Part shown: positions 35,064 through 44,568 of the stretch, one piece after another | How positions within the stretch are numbered: position 1 is the first letter of the stretch | How the letters are laid out: every line of letters starts with the position of its first letter | From: Clostridium tunisiense TJ | GTDB lineage: Bacteria; Bacillota; Clostridia; Clostridiales; Clostridiaceae | Direction of reading: 5' to 3' | NCBI RefSeq assembly: GCF_000300195.1 | Contig: NZ_AMQH01000011.1 | Location: 124,001 to 188,000, forward strand | Length of the DNA: 64,000 nucleotides | Notes under the pieces: model-generated | The model's database searches: none | Seen by the model: the letters and a program-made list of their open reading frames with translations, nothing else | Told to the model about the DNA's origin: nothing | Position numbers and translations under genes: made by a program

Positions 35064-36154
35064 TACATCTCCTCCTTTGTAACTTTAAGTGAATTAACCC
35101 TTGACTTCTCTTTTGAGAATACTACCTTATATTTTATAAAGAATTCGCATCCAAGTACAAAAAATAAAATCACGGACTGAATTATCAATGCAACAGCTTC
35201 AGGAATATTGAAGGCTGTTTGAATATAAGTGCCTCCCTCCACAAGGGCTGCAAATAGAATTGAAACTATAAGCGTAGCAAAAGCATTTAGCTGTGAAAGC
35301 CAGGCAATTATTATTGCAGTAAAGCCAACACCACCAGAAACCTGCATAGAAAGCGTATTGTACACAGCTGAAACCTGTATCATTCCAACTAGTCCACAAA
35401 GTCCACCACTTATAATCATTGCAGTAAGTATAGTTTTGTTAATATTAATTCCAGCATAAAGGGCTGTTTTTTCACTTTCCCCTAACACAGATATTTCGTA
35501 GCCCTTTTTTGTATGATTAATAAATATGTATATGATTATTACTAGTAATATTGCAAATATCCAACCTATATGGATTCCAAACACCTCAGGAAGCACCGCT
35601 GACTCCTTAAAATTCGGAATTTTAGGAAACCCTTTTGCACTAGGGTCTTTCCATGGTCCATATTGAAGAAAGGTTACTAACTTTAAAGCTATGTAATTCA
35701 TCATTAAAGTAATAATGGTTTCATTTGTACCTAATTTTGTTTTTAGCATTGCAGGAATAATAGCCCAAAGAGCTCCACCTAAAATACCAGCTAAAATCAT
35801 CATGGGTATTACTGCAAAGGCTGGAATACTTGTTAGTTTCAAAGCTACAAATGAAGAAGCAAGAGCTCCCATTAAAATTTGACCTTCTCCTCCTATATTC
35901 CAGAACCTCATTTTAAAAGCTACCGTAATTCCAAGGGAAGTGATTACCAAAGGAACCGCTTTAACAATTGTAGACTTAGTCTTATATAAAGATCCAAAAG
36001 CTCCTTTTAACATGGAACCATAAACCTCAAAGGGATTTAAGGATAGAAATAATAGAAATAAAGAGCAAACTATAAGTGCTAAAATAATTGCTGAGCTACG
36101 AATAATTATACTTTCTCTTCTTGTTATTTCACTTTTCTTTTTAAATCTTATCAT
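35063..36154 (-). CDS. nupP: Nucleoside ABC transporter permease (NupP-like)
   Basis: 363 residues, polytopic, with MRFWNIGGEGQILMGA and VLGESEKTALYAGIN, the signatures of the first permease in BMP-type nucleoside importers. It overlaps the ATPase gene by 4 bp (ATGA) and the next permease by one base, so the subunits are translated together. Together with 34128-35063 it forms the membrane channel. Confidence 0.87.
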   Translation of the reverse strand: MIRFKKKSEITRRESIIIRSSAIILALIVCSLFLLFLSLNPFEVYGSMLKGAFGSLYKTKSTIVKAVPLVITSLGITVAFKMRFWNIGGEGQILMGALASSFVALKLTSIPAFAVIPMMILAGILGGALWAIIPAMLKTKLGTNETIITLMMNYIALKLVTFLQYGPWKDPSAKGFPKIPNFKESAVLPEVFGIHIGWIFAILLVIIIYIFINHTKKGYEISVLGESEKTALYAGININKTILTAMIISGGLCGLVGMIQVSAVYNTLSMQVSGGVGFTAIIIAWLSQLNAFATLIVSILFAALVEGGTYIQTAFNIPEAVALIIQSVILFFVLGCEFFIKYKVVFSKEKSRVNSLKVTKEEM

Positions 36155-37683
36155 GCTATTCCCTCCTCAGTCTGTGGTTTTGTTCCCCCTGCCATAAGCA
36201 AACCTATATCTTCCTTTACGCAAGTTTTAGGATCTACTATACCAGTGACAGTACCATCACAAATCACCATAATTCTGTCACAAAGCTGCATTAGTACATC
36301 TATATCTTCACCTATAAATAGTACTGATACCCCCTTAGCTCTCTGTTCATTAATTAAATCATAAATTGCATAACAAGTATTTATATCAAGACCTCTAACG
36401 GGATAAGCCATTATAAGTAAATGAGGGTTACAGTCTAGTTCTCTACCTAATAATATCTTTTGAATATTACCACCAGATAGATTTTTGATAGGATAATATA
36501 TATTTGGTGTTTTTATATCTAGCTTGTGTTTTATTTCTTCAGCCTTGATTCTCACAGGCCCTCTGTTAATAAAAATACCTTTGTCCTTATAATATGCTTT
36601 TAACATAAGGTTTTCCACCATATCCATAGAAGCAACAAGGCCCATGCCAAGTCTATCTTCTGGAATAAAACTCATGGATATCCCTTTTGACATTATTTCT
36701 CTCGGACTTTTACCAGCTATATTTTCACCTTGAAATATTATTTCTCCATTATTTATCTTGCAGATTCCTGAAATTGCTTCGCATATTTCCTTTTGTCCAC
36801 TACCTGCTATACCTGCAATACCTAGAACTTCTCCCTTATACATATCAAAACTTACCTTGTTTAAAGCATAATTTCCCTCATTATTACAAACCTTTAACTC
36901 TTTAACCTGAAGAATACTTTTTCCTATTTCACAGTGAGATTTTTTTATAGATAAATCCACACTTCTTCCAACCATAAGTTCCGCCAGTTCTCTTGGGTTT
37001 GTTGTATCTTTTTCTAAGGTTTTTATGGTTTCACCTTTTCTAAGTACAGTAATCCTATCTGCAATTTCCATAACCTCATCCATTTTGTGAGTTATAAAAA
37101 CAATTGCACAGCCATTTTCCTTCATTTTCCTCATTATTTTGAAGAGCTTCTCTACATCTTGAGGTGTAAATACAGTGGTCGGCTCATCAAGAATTAGAAT
37201 CTTTGCTCCTCTATATAAAACCTTTATTATCTCTAAGATTTGTCTTTCAGCCACAGACATATCATAGACCATTTTATCTAGATTTATATTTAGTTCATAT
37301 TTTTCACAGATACTATTAATTTTTTCATCCGCAGCCTTTTTGCTTCTAAAAAAGGAAATTTTTTGTCCTAAAACAATATTATCTCTTGCACTCATAGCCT
37401 CAACTAGCTTAAAGTGCTGATAAATCATTCCGATACCAGCTTTTATAGAGTCTTTTGGAGAAGAAAAACTTACTTTCTTACCATGAACAAATATAGAACC
37501 CTTGTCAGGAGTATAAACCCCTGACAACATGTTCATAAGAGTACTTTTTCCTGCTCCATTTTCTCCTAGAAGAGCATGAACTTCACCTTCATACACTTGA
37601 AAACTAATATTTTTATTTGCTACTACACTTCCAAAAGACTTTGTTATATCTTCCATGGAAATAAAATGTACTCTTTTATTCAT
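36151..37683 (-). CDS. nupO: Nucleoside ABC transporter ATPase, double cassette (NupO-like)
   Basis: 510 residues with two fused ATPase domains, as in sugar and nucleoside importers of the RbsA/NupO class. The first has LLGENGAGKSTLM, a degenerate MSVAERQ signature and ILILDEPT. The second has GIAGSGQ instead of a Walker A Lys, LSGGNIQK and Walker B LIMAYPVRGLD, where the usual Glu/Pro is changed, so only the first half is likely to be fully catalytic. The GTG at 37692 is set aside for the ATG at 37683, preceded by AGGTGA. Confidence 0.88.
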   Translation of the reverse strand: MNKRVHFISMEDITKSFGSVVANKNISFQVYEGEVHALLGENGAGKSTLMNMLSGVYTPDKGSIFVHGKKVSFSSPKDSIKAGIGMIYQHFKLVEAMSARDNIVLGQKISFFRSKKAADEKINSICEKYELNINLDKMVYDMSVAERQILEIIKVLYRGAKILILDEPTTVFTPQDVEKLFKIMRKMKENGCAIVFITHKMDEVMEIADRITVLRKGETIKTLEKDTTNPRELAELMVGRSVDLSIKKSHCEIGKSILQVKELKVCNNEGNYALNKVSFDMYKGEVLGIAGIAGSGQKEICEAISGICKINNGEIIFQGENIAGKSPREIMSKGISMSFIPEDRLGMGLVASMDMVENLMLKAYYKDKGIFINRGPVRIKAEEIKHKLDIKTPNIYYPIKNLSGGNIQKILLGRELDCNPHLLIMAYPVRGLDINTCYAIYDLINEQRAKGVSVLFIGEDIDVLMQLCDRIMVICDGTVTGIVDPKTCVKEDIGLLMAGGTKPQTEEGIA

Positions 37684-37701
37684 TAAAATCACCTATTCCA
37701 A

Positions 37702-38808
37702 TTATTTTGCGCTAGGACTACCTTCAACACCTTGAACAAACCAATCCATGCTTAATTGTTCTTCATCCGTAAGAATTTTTCCAGCAGCTAGTCTTTCTTT
37801 TCCTGCTTGATCCTTTAATGGACCTACAAATACATTAAGTTTACCTGAAAGTATATCTGCCTTAGCAGCTTCAACCTTTTCCTTTGCTCCTTCTGGTGCA
37901 TTAGCAGTTAGTGGAGCTAAAGCAACAACTCCATCTTTCATATTTCCCCAGTAGTTTTCTGCTTTCCAAGTTCCCTCTTTTATCTTCTTAACTTGATCTA
38001 CGTAGTAAGGACCCCAGTTCCATACAGCAGAAGTCATATTTGCCTTTGGAGCTTTATCCGCCATATCTGAATGGTAACCAACAGCAAAGGCTCCCTTTTC
38101 TTCCGCTGCTTGTTGTACAGCTGGTGAATCCATGTGCTGAGTTAGAACATCTGCACCTTCATCTAATAATGCTAAAGCCGCTTGTTTTTCAATAGCAGGA
38201 TCATACCAAGTGTGAGCCCACTTAACCACTACTTTTACATCTGGATTAACTGCTTGAGCTCCTAAAGTAAATGCATTAATACCTCTTATACACTCAGGTA
38301 TTTCAAAAGCGGATACAAATCCAATTTTATTTGTTTTAGTCTTTAATCCTGCAACCATACCAGCAAGATATCTTGGCTCTTCTATTCTTCCAAAGTAATT
38401 TACAAAGTTTGTTGTATTTGACTTATAGCCTGAAGCATGAAAGAATTTAACATTTGGATATTCTTTAGCTGCTTCTTCTGTACCATCCATAAATCCAAAG
38501 CTTGTAGAGAAAATTACATTAGCTCCCTCATCTACCATACCATCTATTACTTTTCTTACCTCTGCCTTATCTTCCTTAACATTTTCCTTTGCAATTGTCT
38601 TTACATTCAACTGTTCTTCAAGATACTTTCTACCTTGATCATGTTGATAAGTGTATCCTCCATCTCCTGGAGGTCCAACATAAATAAAACCTACTTTTAT
38701 CTCATCCTTGTTATTACTGCTTGTTTTTGCAGCCCCACTATTGCCACAGCCTGCAAATATTGCAGTAGCCATGAATAAAGACGTTACTAAAGAAATTACT
38801 TTTTTCAT
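37702..38808 (-). CDS. nupN: BMP-family nucleoside-binding lipoprotein (NupN-like)
   Basis: 368 residues. A signal peptide ends in the lipobox IFAGC with Cys21 as lipidation site. The mature part has the BMP (PnrA/Med) fold: KVGFIYVGPPGDGGYTYQHD and KIGFVSAFEIPE. It captures purine nucleosides outside the membrane and hands them to the NupO/P/Q subunits that follow. AAGGAGAG precedes the ATG. xpt lies 132 bp upstream, and the guanine riboswitch in front of xpt probably governs the whole unit. Confidence 0.9.
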   Translation of the reverse strand: MKKVISLVTSLFMATAIFAGCGNSGAAKTSSNNKDEIKVGFIYVGPPGDGGYTYQHDQGRKYLEEQLNVKTIAKENVKEDKAEVRKVIDGMVDEGANVIFSTSFGFMDGTEEAAKEYPNVKFFHASGYKSNTTNFVNYFGRIEEPRYLAGMVAGLKTKTNKIGFVSAFEIPECIRGINAFTLGAQAVNPDVKVVVKWAHTWYDPAIEKQAALALLDEGADVLTQHMDSPAVQQAAEEKGAFAVGYHSDMADKAPKANMTSAVWNWGPYYVDQVKKIKEGTWKAENYWGNMKDGVVALAPLTANAPEGAKEKVEAAKADILSGKLNVFVGPLKDQAGKERLAAGKILTDEEQLSMDWFVQGVEGSPSAK

Positions 38809-38940
38809 TTTTACACTCTCCTTATTTAACTAGTAATTAAATTTATAATGTTAACCACAAAGTCCTTAAATCCTTAGGCCTTGCATTACTATTTTATCTG
38901 TAGTTGAAGTTATAATATTAAACTTGAAAATTATGTACCT

Positions 38941-39510
38941 TTACTTAAACACTATATTTCCTTCACACATAGATTCAACTATGGCTAGTGATTCAACCTT
39001 TACTCCAGTTTCCTCTACCTTGCTTCTTCCATCTTGGAAGGCCTTTTCAATAACAATCCCTACACCTGTTGGATGTGCACCGGCTTGTTTTACTATATTA
39101 ATAAGACCTTTAGAAGCATTTCCATTGGCCAAAAAATCATCTATAATTAGGACCTTGTCCTCTTTTTTCAGAAACTGTTTTGAAACCCTTATTTTGTAAT
39201 TTTTATTCTTTGTAAAAGAATAAACATCTGATTCAAAGACCTCAGAATCCAGATTACTTGCCTCATGTTTTTTTGCAAAAACCACTGGAACCTTAAAATA
39301 CTGTGCTGCTATGCAAGCAATACCTATGCCTGAAGCTTCAACTGTGAGGATTTTTGTTACTTCATCACTGCTAAATCTCCTTTTGAATTCTTTTCCAATT
39401 TCATTAAATAGCTCTACGTCAATTTGATGGTTTAGAAAACTGTCTACTTTTAGTACTTTAGTTCCAATTATAAAACCGTCTTTCACAATTCTTTCTTTTA
39501 AAAGTTTCAT
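38941..39510 (-). CDS. xpt: Xanthine phosphoribosyltransferase
   Basis: 189 residues, the usual Xpt length. The N-terminus [10 protein letters not shown] and the PRPP loop [17 protein letters not shown] are diagnostic. It salvages xanthine to XMP. Two in-frame ATGs are possible; GGAGAAAGGA is 1 nt from the first (39516) and 7 nt from the second, so the second (39510) is chosen. A guanine riboswitch and terminator lie directly upstream, as in B. subtilis xpt-pbuX. Confidence 0.94.
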   Translation of the reverse strand: MKLLKERIVKDGFIIGTKVLKVDSFLNHQIDVELFNEIGKEFKRRFSSDEVTKILTVEASGIGIACIAAQYFKVPVVFAKKHEASNLDSEVFESDVYSFTKNKNYKIRVSKQFLKKEDKVLIIDDFLANGNASKGLINIVKQAGAHPTGVGIVIEKAFQDGRSKVEETGVKVESLAIVESMCEGNIVFK

Positions 39511-39540
39511 AACCATATCCTTTCTCCATTAAAAATGGTC

Positions 39541-39581
39541 AAAATAAAAACTCTCCAAATTGGTTTCCAATCTAGAGAGTT
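39541..39581 (-). terminator. Riboswitch-controlled terminator before xpt
   Basis: AACTCTC / GAGAGTT stem extended by ATTGG / CCAAT around a 3-4 nt loop, then TTTTATTTT on the minus strand. It lies between the aptamer and the xpt start, so ligand binding should favour it and switch expression off. Confidence 0.85.
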
Positions 39582-39681
39582 GAATACAAGTTAAGGCAAT
39601 GAGAAAATATTAATATATAATATTCTCAAAATCCATGTTAAAAATGGAATTAGCGAAATTCTTACAATGCCTATGTATAAC

Positions 39682-39750
39682 CCTCGTAGTCAGGCTGTTT
39701 GCGGCTGCCCGGTAGAAACGCTTGGACCATATTTCCAAACATATACGAAG
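39682..39750 (-). ncRNA. Purine (guanine-type) riboswitch aptamer
   Basis: On the minus strand, P1 is CTTCGTA / TACGAGG. P2 has the TTGGA..TCCAA stem, and P3 is GGGCAGCC..ACAGCCT-like. The core TTTCTACC is intact. The junction reads TGACTACG, with C at the position equivalent to C74 of the B. subtilis xpt aptamer, which selects guanine, hypoxanthine or xanthine; U there would select adenine. Downstream: terminator, xpt and a nucleoside transporter. Confidence 0.93.
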
Positions 39751-39775
39751 TATAAATTTATTATTAAATTATATA

Positions 39776-39818
39776 TTTACGAACATTCAACAAAATATTT
39801 TTCCTATTATTCGTAAAC
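39776..39818 (-). promoter_or_regulatory. PurBox-like inverted repeat upstream of the guanine riboswitch
   Basis: TTTACGAACATT (39776-39787) and the complement of GTTTACGAATAAT (39806-39818) face each other with 18 nt between, close to the paired CGAAC boxes bound by PurR in Gram-positive purine genes. It overlaps the likely xpt promoter, so dual PurR and riboswitch control is inferred. The rest of the 39511-39966 gap holds only the aptamer, terminator and AT-rich DNA. Confidence 0.5.
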
Positions 39819-39966
39819 ACCCTTTATTTATATATTATCTTATATTAAAACAGGATTAATTGCAATACTTTTCATAAATAAAAGCCATATTGATTAACTC
39901 AATATAGCAAATATTTAGCTTCTTATAAAAAAATATCCATTAAATTTCATCTTAACTAAAAACCAC

Positions 39967-40713
39967 CTACCAATGCTCCGCAAAGAATATTATTTCACTT
40001 CTTTGTTTACTCACCGCAACTAAGCTTAACTTCCCATGATTCCAATCAAAGGGTTTATAGGGTTCACTAATAATTAGATAAATTGTAAAGTCTATGGGCA
40101 ATTTATTATACCCAAAACTATCAAAGGATGCCATTTCTACTCCATTAATCTCAGCTTCTCTATGATTCGACTTTCCTATCCATTTTGCTCCTTGTGAGAA
40201 TTCCTTAATATAATTTTCAATAGAGTTTGAATCTGTGGAAAACTTTAACTTATACCCCTCGCCTCCTTGCAAAAAACCAGGTTGATAATTAAAAATAGCA
40301 TTCTTTGCATCAGTTGGTATTTTACTTGGGAAATGCTTTATCAGTTCGCTGTTTTCATAATCATTTAATTTCAAAACTCTATGATATCTACTTAAATCAG
40401 TTACTGTAGAAAGTGGTGCTGTAATAGCCATAAATATAAATGCAAAACACATTACAATTGGCATAATAACTGTTAATACACTTGTTAGAATAATCGCTGC
40501 TTTCCTTTTTAGCTTATCTTTTATAGTAAAAAAAGTAATTGCTCCAAAGGAAATAAAGGGTATAGCAAAGATTAACCCCGAAAAATAATAAGGCTCAATT
40601 GACCTTACAGTTACAAAAAAATATACACAAGTAAATAATACAAAGGTAATTAGTGTCATTACCGCTGGATATGGCGCCTTTTTAAAAGACGAAAATACTC
40701 TACTAAAATTCAT
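39967..40713 (-). CDS. Membrane protein with soluble C-terminal domain, unknown function
   Basis: 248 residues. Three hydrophobic helices (about 17-37, 43-63, 72-97) are followed by a soluble domain of about 150 residues, most likely outside the cell. No conserved motif is recognised. AGGAGAATTGTT is placed before the ATG. It is a lone gene between the purine unit and the small-enzyme cluster. Confidence 0.6.
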   Translation of the reverse strand: MNFSRVFSSFKKAPYPAVMTLITFVLFTCVYFFVTVRSIEPYYFSGLIFAIPFISFGAITFFTIKDKLKRKAAIILTSVLTVIMPIVMCFAFIFMAITAPLSTVTDLSRYHRVLKLNDYENSELIKHFPSKIPTDAKNAIFNYQPGFLQGGEGYKLKFSTDSNSIENYIKEFSQGAKWIGKSNHREAEINGVEMASFDSFGYNKLPIDFTIYLIISEPYKPFDWNHGKLSLVAVSKQRSEIIFFAEHW

Positions 40714-40821
40714 AACAATTCTCCTAAATAATTAACATTTATTGTTTGTTATACAATTAATTATACACGCCTCTAGCATCATTTCAATGTTTTTTATTGA
40801 TATGCAATAAATATTTTTCTT

Positions 40822-40870
40822 TTTACAACAAAAACCCTAGCTATGAAAAATAAGTTTTATAGCTAGAGTT
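40822..40870 (-). terminator. Intrinsic terminator
   Basis: AACTCTAGCTATA pairs with TATAGCTAGGGTT-type complement around a loop of about 15 nt, then TTTTTGTTG on the minus strand. It ends the 76-residue membrane protein gene. Confidence 0.8.
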
Positions 40871-40965
40871 CTTAGACTAAATATAAGAGATTACATATGA
40901 AATTAAATGTTTACTTCGCTGTGAGTGATTATATTCTAATAAAATTGTTCGGCTACTCTTTAATA

Positions 40966-41196
40966 TTACCTTATAAAAATAACAACTATTTGCGTTAATA
41001 AGCATATTATCATTCCTACAATTCCCACAATAAGATATTTCTTTCTTATTGCTATATTTTTTTTAAATAGATATTCTTCATTAGTCAAACTCTTATGTTT
41101 CTTTGAGATTCTTACTAAATTAAGAAGTGCAAAGCATGTAATTATTATGCCTATTATCTGACAAAAAACAAATGCTCTCATAAAAATATGATCCAT
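40966..41196 (-). CDS. Small two-helix membrane protein, unknown function
   Basis: 76 residues with hydrophobic helices at about 8-29 and 50-73 joined by a basic loop (RISKKHKSL ... KKNIAIRKK). AGGAGG lies 7 nt before the ATG and a terminator follows, so it is probably a real gene. No family recognised. Confidence 0.6.
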   Translation of the reverse strand: MDHIFMRAFVFCQIIGIIITCFALLNLVRISKKHKSLTNEEYLFKKNIAIRKKYLIVGIVGMIICLLTQIVVIFIR

Positions 41197-41339
41197 AATT
41201 TATCCTCCTAAAGAAAAACTTAATGTATCCTTAAATATTTTATTTTCACTAAACAGTCTTGCTACATATCGAGAGAATTTATATTTAACCACAATCTGAG
41301 TTGCATCTATTATCTTGTCCACTCAAACCTTACTTTTTA

Positions 41340-41837
41340 CTATAAAACTAGTTCAAAGGATTTTTCTTTTTCATTTTTACTTACTTCTAAAAATCCCAAG
41401 GACACAAATAAATTTTCAGAACGGTTATTATATATATAAATTGATGGAACTTGAAGCCTTTTCAGTCCAATCTCTTTGGCTCTTTTAATAAGAGTACTTA
41501 TAACCTTTTTACCTATTCCCTTTCCCCAGTAGGCTTCTTCACCAATTGCAATAGGCATATTTTCTTCAGACAAAGTTACATCGCCAATTGGCTTCCAAGT
41601 GTCATTTTCTAATACTTCAATAAAATATAGTTCTCCAACGTTGCTTAGATATGTATACATTCTCTTTATTATTTCCATGTCATAAACCTTATCGGTAACT
41701 CCTTCAGAATAGTACAGCACCTTTGGATTTCCATACCATGATAATGCAACTTTCCATTGATTCTTATTCGGAGTTCTTAATCTTAATTCCATATGTATCT
41801 CAATAATATCTGGTTGAGTAATTTCTTTAATCCCCAT
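41340..41837 (-). CDS. GNAT-family N-acetyltransferase
   Basis: 165 residues with the GNAT core; the acetyl-CoA loop is EEAYWGKGIGKKVI (Q/RxxGxG/A type), and the last strand NNRSENLFVSLGFLEV is typical. It starts at an ATG after AAAGGGGAT. First of three adjacent single-domain acetyltransferases (41.3-43.0 kb) that are too different to be recent duplicates. Substrate unknown. Confidence 0.82.
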   Translation of the reverse strand: MGIKEITQPDIIEIHMELRLRTPNKNQWKVALSWYGNPKVLYYSEGVTDKVYDMEIIKRMYTYLSNVGELYFIEVLENDTWKPIGDVTLSEENMPIAIGEEAYWGKGIGKKVISTLIKRAKEIGLKRLQVPSIYIYNNRSENLFVSLGFLEVSKNEKEKSFELVL

Positions 41838-41869
41838 AAATTATCCCCTTTACTAAAAACTCTTTGACC

Positions 41870-42364
41870 TTACTCAATATTATACCTATAAACAAGTCCA
41901 TCTTCTCCATGAGGATGCTGAAACTTTGAAAAATTTAACTTTTCGAATACCTTTCTAGACCTTATGTTGACCTTATATACTTCTGCAATTACAGCAGAAG
42001 CCTTTAAGTTATTTTTTGAGTATTCTATAAAACCTTTAGTTATTTCTTTTGCATACCCTTTGTCCCAATGAATCCTACTCAGCCTAAAACCAACTTCGTA
42101 TTCCCCAACCTTATCTGTACTAACTATAAATGCCATGCCAATTTTAACTTTTCCTGTTTTGCTTTCTACACAAAAGGCTCCAGTGCCTGGATTAAAAGAG
42201 TACTTTTCTATCCATTTTCTAATTTCTTCTTGACATCTTTCATAGGACATTGAATCCCATCCATTAAATTTAATACATTCAAGATCATTATTGATATCAT
42301 ATATTAAATCAATGTCTTTATCAGTGAATTCTCTAATAACAAGTCTTTCTGTTTCTAAAATCAT
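41870..42364 (-). CDS. GNAT-family N-acetyltransferase (RimJ/RimL-like)
   Basis: 164 residues starting MILETERLVIREFTDKDI, the common opening of the RimJ/RimL subgroup that acetylates protein or small-molecule amines, with EVGFRLSRIHWDKGYAKE as acetyl-CoA loop. The open frame goes to 42409, but GGGGGAG stands 7 nt before the ATG at 42364, which also matches the family start. 32 bp separate it from the next acetyltransferase gene. Confidence 0.83.
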   Translation of the reverse strand: MILETERLVIREFTDKDIDLIYDINNDLECIKFNGWDSMSYERCQEEIRKWIEKYSFNPGTGAFCVESKTGKVKIGMAFIVSTDKVGEYEVGFRLSRIHWDKGYAKEITKGFIEYSKNNLKASAVIAEVYKVNIRSRKVFEKLNFSKFQHPHGEDGLVYRYNIE

Positions 42365-42437
42365 TTGAATCTCCCCCAAATCTCTACGAAACATTCTGGA
42401 ATTATGCACTTTTCACTAGGCAATTTTATAAAATAAA

Positions 42438-42971
42438 CTATATGAACTTGAAATCATTTTTACTCATTAAATATGATGGATGGTTCAGCCCTGTTGGTTG
42501 GTAAAACTCATCATGAGTATACTTAAATCCAAGTTTTTTAAGTAGCTTTTCTGATGCCTTATTATTGGGATTGTGCCCTGCAAAAAGTGAACTTACTTTA
42601 ATGGTTTTAAAAGCATAATTCATAACTGCATAGCAAGCTTCTTCCGCTAGTCCAAGTCCCCAGTACTTTTCTTTTAAATGTATGCCCATTTCTAAAATGT
42701 TCATACTAAAATCGTAGGGTCTTAAACCACAACATCCAACAAATTCCTTTGTTTCTAGTAAATAAATTGGCCAATACTGAATTTCACTGTTTTCAAAGGT
42801 TTCTATTTCCTTCTTTAATCTTTGCTTTACTTCTTCCTCAGTCATATTTCCCTTAACAGTTATAAATTTTGTAACCTTAGGATTTCCCCAAAGTTCAGTA
42901 GCCTTTCCTATGTCATCTTCTCTCCATAATGAAAAGCCTAATCTTTCTGTTGTCTTAAAATACCCGTTCAT
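42438..42971 (-). CDS. GNAT-family N-acetyltransferase (RimJ/RimL-like)
   Basis: 177 residues; TTERLGFSLWREDDIGKATEL at the start, MGIHLKEKYWGLGLAEEACYA as acetyl-CoA loop and NNKASEKLLKKLGFKY at the end are all typical. ATG after AGGAGA. Same direction as its two GNAT neighbours. Substrate unknown. Confidence 0.83.
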   Translation of the reverse strand: MNGYFKTTERLGFSLWREDDIGKATELWGNPKVTKFITVKGNMTEEEVKQRLKKEIETFENSEIQYWPIYLLETKEFVGCCGLRPYDFSMNILEMGIHLKEKYWGLGLAEEACYAVMNYAFKTIKVSSLFAGHNPNNKASEKLLKKLGFKYTHDEFYQPTGLNHPSYLMSKNDFKFI

Positions 42972-43113
42972 TATAAATTTTCTCCTACCAAATATTTTAT
43001 AAATTTAATTATAAAAATTATTTTATTTAGATAATATATTTGAATTTAAGAATAATTTTATTTATACTTAAAAGTATTTGTTATTTCTCTTTTAAAGTAA
43101 TCATGATGCTGTA

Positions 43114-43560
43114 TTACGAAATCACATATTGAAATATAGGCTTTCCGTTTTCATCCTTTTCATTGATATATTGAAATCCAATACTTTCATATAACTTACG
43201 AGCCACCTGATTTTCTTCAATTATACTTAGGTATACTACGTTTACTTCATATTTCTTTGAAACTATATCGATAAGTTTTACCATTGCAGCTTTACCAAAG
43301 CCTCTACCCTGATATTTTTCATCTATCATTATTCTATCAATCCAAGTATCCCTATTGGGTCCAAAAGATCCATACATGGCAAAGCCAACAACTTCCTCAC
43401 CATTATACACGGCCACTGGCTGCCATTGACTATAAATACTTGCTTCTTCTAAACAATGATCCACAGTTTCAATAAACTTCTCCTGTCCATGCTTTAACTT
43501 TATATTTCTAACTTCGCTTTCATTAGTACTATCAATAGCTTTAAAATGTATATTTTTCAT
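43114..43560 (-). CDS. GNAT-family N-acetyltransferase (diamine/spermidine-type)
   Basis: 148 residues with IMIDEKYQGRGFGKAAMVKL as acetyl-CoA loop and NQVARKLYESIGFQY at the end. The ...QPVAVYNGEEVVGFAMYG segment resembles BltD/SpeG-like polyamine acetyltransferases, which is suggestive only. A longer frame to 43593 is rejected because GGGGG lies 8 nt before the ATG at 43560. Confidence 0.8.
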   Translation of the reverse strand: MKNIHFKAIDSTNESEVRNIKLKHGQEKFIETVDHCLEEASIYSQWQPVAVYNGEEVVGFAMYGSFGPNRDTWIDRIMIDEKYQGRGFGKAAMVKLIDIVSKKYEVNVVYLSIIEENQVARKLYESIGFQYINEKDENGKPIFQYVIS

Positions 43561-43655
43561 AGTATTTTCCCCCAATGTTCCCAATAGCTTCATAAGCTAT
43601 ACTTATATAGTTTTATAGTTTTTAGTTGTTTCTTCCTTGTCATGGAATGAACTTT

Positions 43656-44546
43656 CTACTTCCTACCATAAGATATCAGAATACATGGACTTTGAATAAT
43701 ATAAGCTTTATCCTTATTATTTATAACATAATCTCTTATTTTAACCTCACCCCTAACATAAGTTTCAGCTTCCGCTTCACTTAAGCCTCTACTTATAAGA
43801 CTAGCTTTATATTCTACGACCTCATCTTCAGATAACTGTTTGTTCCATCCCCAAGCTGAAGTAACTGCAGTAAAATGCTTTTCATGTTCTTCTTTATCCC
43901 CAAAAGGGTTTATAAATTTAACCCTATCATTCATTCTAACTCCAACATTGTTTAATCCTAATTCTTGCATTAGTACAGGAATTTTAACTCCAATTCTATA
44001 GTCTCTTCCTCCGTTTTCTAATTCCTTCTTGTACATTTTACGATGTAAAGGTATCATGCCAAGTTCAGTATAATCTAATCCGCTAAAATACTGACCTGTC
44101 TTTTCAATTTCTAAATCGCCTTCCATACAAATCACAAGACCATCCTTTACAACTGATTGAACCATTTTTTCAAGAACACCTTTTGCATTAGGGATATGCC
44201 TTAAAACTGCTTGAGATATAGCTATATCATAACTTTCCCTTGCTACATATTCGTTTAAATCTGCCTTTATAAAATTAGTAACAAAGGTTGACTCTGCAAA
44301 AATCTTTCTTGCATCCTCTAACAGTGTCTCACTAATATCAACTCCAGTGTATGTGCTTCCCTCTGGTAACAGTGGCATTAGTAATAATCCAATATATCCA
44401 AAGCCACACCCAAAATCTATCACATTTACTGGTTTATTAATTTTCCAAACCTTTTCAACGAGAAATTCTATATAATCCTCATTACACCACCCAGTGCGGA
44501 TAGCTTTTAAAAATTCTAATCTTCCATTCCAATATGCTTCTTTCAT
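43656..44546 (-). CDS. SAM-dependent methyltransferase (class I)
   Basis: 296 residues. The SAM-binding glycine motif is NVIDFGCGFGYIGLLLMPLL, followed by the acidic TGVDIS strand end and SYDIAISQAVLRHIPNAKG, the usual class I order; about 130 further residues at the C-terminus may bind substrate. The start at 44546 is set by GGAGG 9 nt upstream, with the longer frame to 44582 discarded. Its promoter region is short because the 102-residue membrane gene ends 22 bp before it, so the two may be co-transcribed. Confidence 0.8.
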   Translation of the reverse strand: MKEAYWNGRLEFLKAIRTGWCNEDYIEFLVEKVWKINKPVNVIDFGCGFGYIGLLLMPLLPEGSTYTGVDISETLLEDARKIFAESTFVTNFIKADLNEYVARESYDIAISQAVLRHIPNAKGVLEKMVQSVVKDGLVICMEGDLEIEKTGQYFSGLDYTELGMIPLHRKMYKKELENGGRDYRIGVKIPVLMQELGLNNVGVRMNDRVKFINPFGDKEEHEKHFTAVTSAWGWNKQLSEDEVVEYKASLISRGLSEAEAETYVRGEVKIRDYVINNKDKAYIIQSPCILISYGRK

Positions 44547-44568
44547 AACTTTTCCTCCATGTTTTACA

